Below, in pieces: positions 15,474-17,845 of a stretch of DNA of 17,845 nt. The notes under the pieces were generated by a model. That model was not told where the DNA came from. It did no database searches and was given only the letters and a program-made list of their open reading frames with translations. Location of the stretch: contig JAFMSB010000005.1 in NCBI GenBank assembly GCA_017353815.1, positions 1 to 17,845 of the forward strand, in the 5' to 3' direction. A program made the position numbers and the translations under genes. This DNA comes from Methylocapsa sp. (GTDB lineage: Bacteria; Pseudomonadota; Alphaproteobacteria; Rhizobiales; Beijerinckiaceae). The number at the start of each line of letters is the position of its first letter. Position 1 is the stretch's first letter.

Positions 15474-17845
15474 ATGCTGCAAATCAACAAGCAGTTTGCA
15501 TCCGGTGACGCAAGCAAAGGGATTTGGGGGCCCGCAAACGCCGAGTCCGGTGGCAAATTCAACGAGATTATCGCGCATCAGCTGCCGGTCATTATCGGCA
15601 CGATAGTAGCGATAACGGCGCTCGGCTTTCTTTATCTTCTCTTCGCAACTCCGACCTTTCTTGCAACCGCATCGGTCGTCCTCGATCTGCGCAAAGCGCA
15701 AACGTTCGAGCAGCAGCAGGCGCCGGCGCATGAAGACAATATGGTCGATAGTGGGATGGTCCAAACCCAGATCGAAATCCTCAAATCGGCAGAGATCGCG
15801 CATGCGATCGTCGATAAATTTCAGCTTACGAAAGATCCTGAGTTCGTTGGGCCTCCAACGGGGATTAAACGGGTTATTTCAGCGATCACTTCCGCCATCT
15901 TCGGATCAAGAGAACTCACGGAGGCGGAGAAAGCGTCGGTTGCAGCTGATTCCTTGCAGGATAAATGCACCATAAGCCGGGTGGGCCAGACCTATGTGAT
16001 CGATGTCGGCGTCGAGCTGCGCGATCCCCAAAAGGCCGCGCGGATAGCAAATGCCATGGTCGATTTTTATCTCAATGACGAGCTCGAGGCGAAATATGCG
16101 GCGGCCCGCCGCGCGACGGTCTGGCTCCAGAAGCGCGCCCATGAGCTGCAGGCTCAAATGACTGTTGCGAGCCAGGCCGTCGCTGACTTCAAGAAGGAAC
16201 ACAATATCATTACCGTTGCGCCGCTTGGAAGTGACCGGCGATCGAGACATGACGAAGGCCTGCTGATGAACGAGAAGGAGGTCTCGGACCTCAATACCCA
16301 GCTCGTCCTCGCCCAAGCTCAGACTGCCGATGCAAAGGCCCGCTACGACCGGATCCAGGAAATCATGAAGCAGGATGTGCCTGACGCATCCGTCGCCGAA
16401 GCGTTGAAGAACGAAGTTATCATCAAACTGCGCCAGCAATATCTCGATTTGGCCACGCGTGAAGCTATGTGGTCACAGCGCTATGGGGCAAACCATCTTG
16501 CGGCGGTCCAAACGCGGAATCAAATGCGCGAGATATCGCGCTCGATCAAAGACGAGATGCAGAAAATCGAGGAGAGCGCGAAGAGCGATTACGAAATCGC
16601 TCAAACCCGGGAACAGACCATAAAGGACGGCCTAAGCAAGGTGGTTTCGCAATCGCAAGTGACCAATCAGGCCCGGGTTCGTCTGCAGGATCTTGAAAGC
16701 GCTGCTGAGACGGCGCAGGCCATTTACGAAGATTTCCTTCAGCGGCAGATGACGGCGGTGCAGGCGCAGAGCTTCCCGATCCCCGAAGCCCGTCTCATCG
16801 ATCCGGCCGAGCCGCCGCTTTTAAAGACTCATCCCAAGGCATGGCTCGTGCTCCTTTTGACTGCCACGGCCGGCATTGTCGTAAGTTATAGCGCGGCATA
16901 TCTCCGGGAGCTTTACGATCGTGTGTTTCGCTCAAGTGCGCAAATCGAAGAGGCATTGGAGCTCAAATGTCTCGCTATGGTGCCCGATCTGCGGCATTCG
17001 GAGGAATTGGACGCTGCGGCAGGAAAACCAATAGCATTTTTGCCTTCCCGCATTGCCAGGAGGCTGCCGCCTTGGCTCGCTCGATGGCTATCGGAACTTC
17101 CTGGGATTTGGCGCACCATCACTCGCTATCTCCTCGCCAAATGGCAGAGGCTAATTGCCGGCCCTCAGCCGAGGCGCGTTACCGAGGTCAGCGGCCCAAG
17201 GACTCCACCCCAAAGGCCCGCCGCAATAGCGCGCCCGCCGCTCCTGTTCAACCATGTCCTCGATGAGCCTTTTTCGCAATTCACGGAATCGCTGCGTTCT
17301 ATCAAGATTGCAAGCGATTTGGCCGCCCGCCAGGACCCGGTCAAAGTGTTCGGCGTAACCTCGATCCTGCCCCATGAGGGGAAATCGACCATCGCAGCAA
17401 ACTACGCGCAGCTGATCGCACAGTGCGGATTTGACACTGTTCTCATCGATGCCGATTTTCGCAATCCTACCCTCTCGCGTCAGTTCATTTCAAAAAGCCC
17501 TGGGCTTTCCGAAGTGATCTCTGGCCAGCTGGAGCTCCAGAAAGTCTTGTTGGCGGACCGCAGAACTGGGCTTAAGGTGGTTCCTTCCGGACTAAGATCG
17601 AAGCTCCTCAATACGAATGAATTGCTTGCTTCGGCGGGGATGAGGAATATCGCAGCTGGACTGCGCGAGACCTGCGATTATATCGTCGTCGATCTGCCGC
17701 CTCTTGTTCCGGTGGTCGACGCGCGCGCCGCCATCAACTTCATCGACGCATATATTTTGGTGATCGAATGGGGACGCACTCGCATAGATGCTGCCAGGCG
17801 CAGCCTCGCAAATGCGCCTGAGATTTATGAACGCGTACTCGGGGT
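15474..17845 (+). CDS. Wzz/BY-kinase exopolysaccharide co-polymerase (GumC/Wzc-like), 3' end cut by the window
   Basis: At least 790 codons are present. The product is a polysaccharide co-polymerase with a fused bacterial tyrosine kinase, controlling chain length and export at the inner membrane. A Wzz segment has TM1 at about 39-60, a long periplasmic coiled coil at about 210-410, and TM2 at about 456-474 after HPKAW. A basic, Pro-rich linker of about 90 residues (about 510-600) follows. The kinase domain then has Walker A VTSILPHEGKST (629-639 region, K637), Walker A' VLIDADFRNP (656-665, D659 and D661) and Walker B YIVVDLPP (736-743, D740). Any C-terminal tyrosine cluster lies beyond the window. 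A TGA abuts the ATG in frame, so 15474 is the earliest possible start; the ribosome site is a weak GGCGGTG. Fused Wzz-kinase proteins are typical of exopolysaccharide loci. Fairly sure. Confidence 0.9.
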   Translation, partial: MLQINKQFASGDASKGIWGPANAESGGKFNEIIAHQLPVIIGTIVAITALGFLYLLFATPTFLATASVVLDLRKAQTFEQQQAPAHEDNMVDSGMVQTQIEILKSAEIAHAIVDKFQLTKDPEFVGPPTGIKRVISAITSAIFGSRELTEAEKASVAADSLQDKCTISRVGQTYVIDVGVELRDPQKAARIANAMVDFYLNDELEAKYAAARRATVWLQKRAHELQAQMTVASQAVADFKKEHNIITVAPLGSDRRSRHDEGLLMNEKEVSDLNTQLVLAQAQTADAKARYDRIQEIMKQDVPDASVAEALKNEVIIKLRQQYLDLATREAMWSQRYGANHLAAVQTRNQMREISRSIKDEMQKIEESAKSDYEIAQTREQTIKDGLSKVVSQSQVTNQARVRLQDLESAAETAQAIYEDFLQRQMTAVQAQSFPIPEARLIDPAEPPLLKTHPKAWLVLLLTATAGIVVSYSAAYLRELYDRVFRSSAQIEEALELKCLAMVPDLRHSEELDAAAGKPIAFLPSRIARRLPPWLARWLSELPGIWRTITRYLLAKWQRLIAGPQPRRVTEVSGPRTPPQRPAAIARPPLLFNHVLDEPFSQFTESLRSIKIASDLAARQDPVKVFGVTSILPHEGKSTIAANYAQLIAQCGFDTVLIDADFRNPTLSRQFISKSPGLSEVISGQLELQKVLLADRRTGLKVVPSGLRSKLLNTNELLASAGMRNIAAGLRETCDYIVVDLPPLVPVVDARAAINFIDAYILVIEWGRTRIDAARRSLANAPEIYERVLG

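Noticed and set aside
1..17845. Search for tRNA, rRNA, CRISPR arrays, known riboswitches and toxin-antitoxin pairs
   Set aside because: No cloverleaf-like sequence, regularly spaced repeats or paired small genes were seen by eye. Covariance-model searches were not possible here.

Overview
The window looks like a chromosomal segment from an alphaproteobacterium of the Hyphomicrobiales. A Beijerinckiaceae-like methylotroph or relative (Methylocella/Methylocapsa/Beijerinckia type) is my guess. The reasons are moderately high GC with GC-rich third codon positions, alphaproteobacterial-style GlyS and Asd sequences, a FixJ/NarL regulator paired with a MASE1 kinase, and a GumC/Wzc-like exopolysaccharide protein. 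The genus is inference only. No rRNA, tRNA, CRISPR array or replication origin was seen.

Layout. (1) 1-3261, minus strand: the 3'-truncated glyS (glycyl-tRNA synthetase beta subunit). An intact GT4-like glycosyltransferase gene lies 15 nt upstream of it, and every catalytic motif of that protein appears lost. (2) 3336-4070, plus strand: a decayed alpha/beta hydrolase pseudogene with two frame changes and an internal deletion. (3) 4158-8633, minus strand: an mdtA-mdtB RND efflux operon (periplasmic adaptor plus inner-membrane pump), with no mdtC or outer-membrane channel gene beside it. (4) 8634-9377: an intergenic stretch with inverted repeats, a small acidic 74-residue ORF, and a block of overlapping hairpins where that ORF converges with asd. 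(5) 9378-10412, minus strand: asd, the lysine/threonine/methionine/diaminopimelate pathway enzyme. (6) 10669-11025, plus strand: a small secreted protein of unknown function. (7) 11410-12004: the remnant of an IS630-family transposase that carries a one-base frameshift and has lost its DDE catalytic core. (8) 12041-14285, minus strand: a two-component system whose genes overlap by 14 nt. (9) 14286-17845, plus strand: a structured divergent regulatory region, a small sulfotransferase gene of AT-rich appearance, and a Wzz/BY-kinase gene cut off by the window end. This looks like the start of an exopolysaccharide locus, possibly for a sulfated polymer.

How the genes may work together. mdtA and mdtB form one efflux unit. 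The kinase and regulator form one signalling unit whose promoter region faces the polysaccharide genes, so the divergent region with its 15-bp-arm inverted repeat is the most likely control point in the window. The left part shows gene decay (dead hydrolase, catalytically degenerate glycosyltransferase, transposon remnant). No complete novel defence or mobile system was recognised. The strongest unusual items are the glycosyltransferase pseudoenzyme next to glyS and the sulfotransferase/BY-kinase locus with its structured control region.
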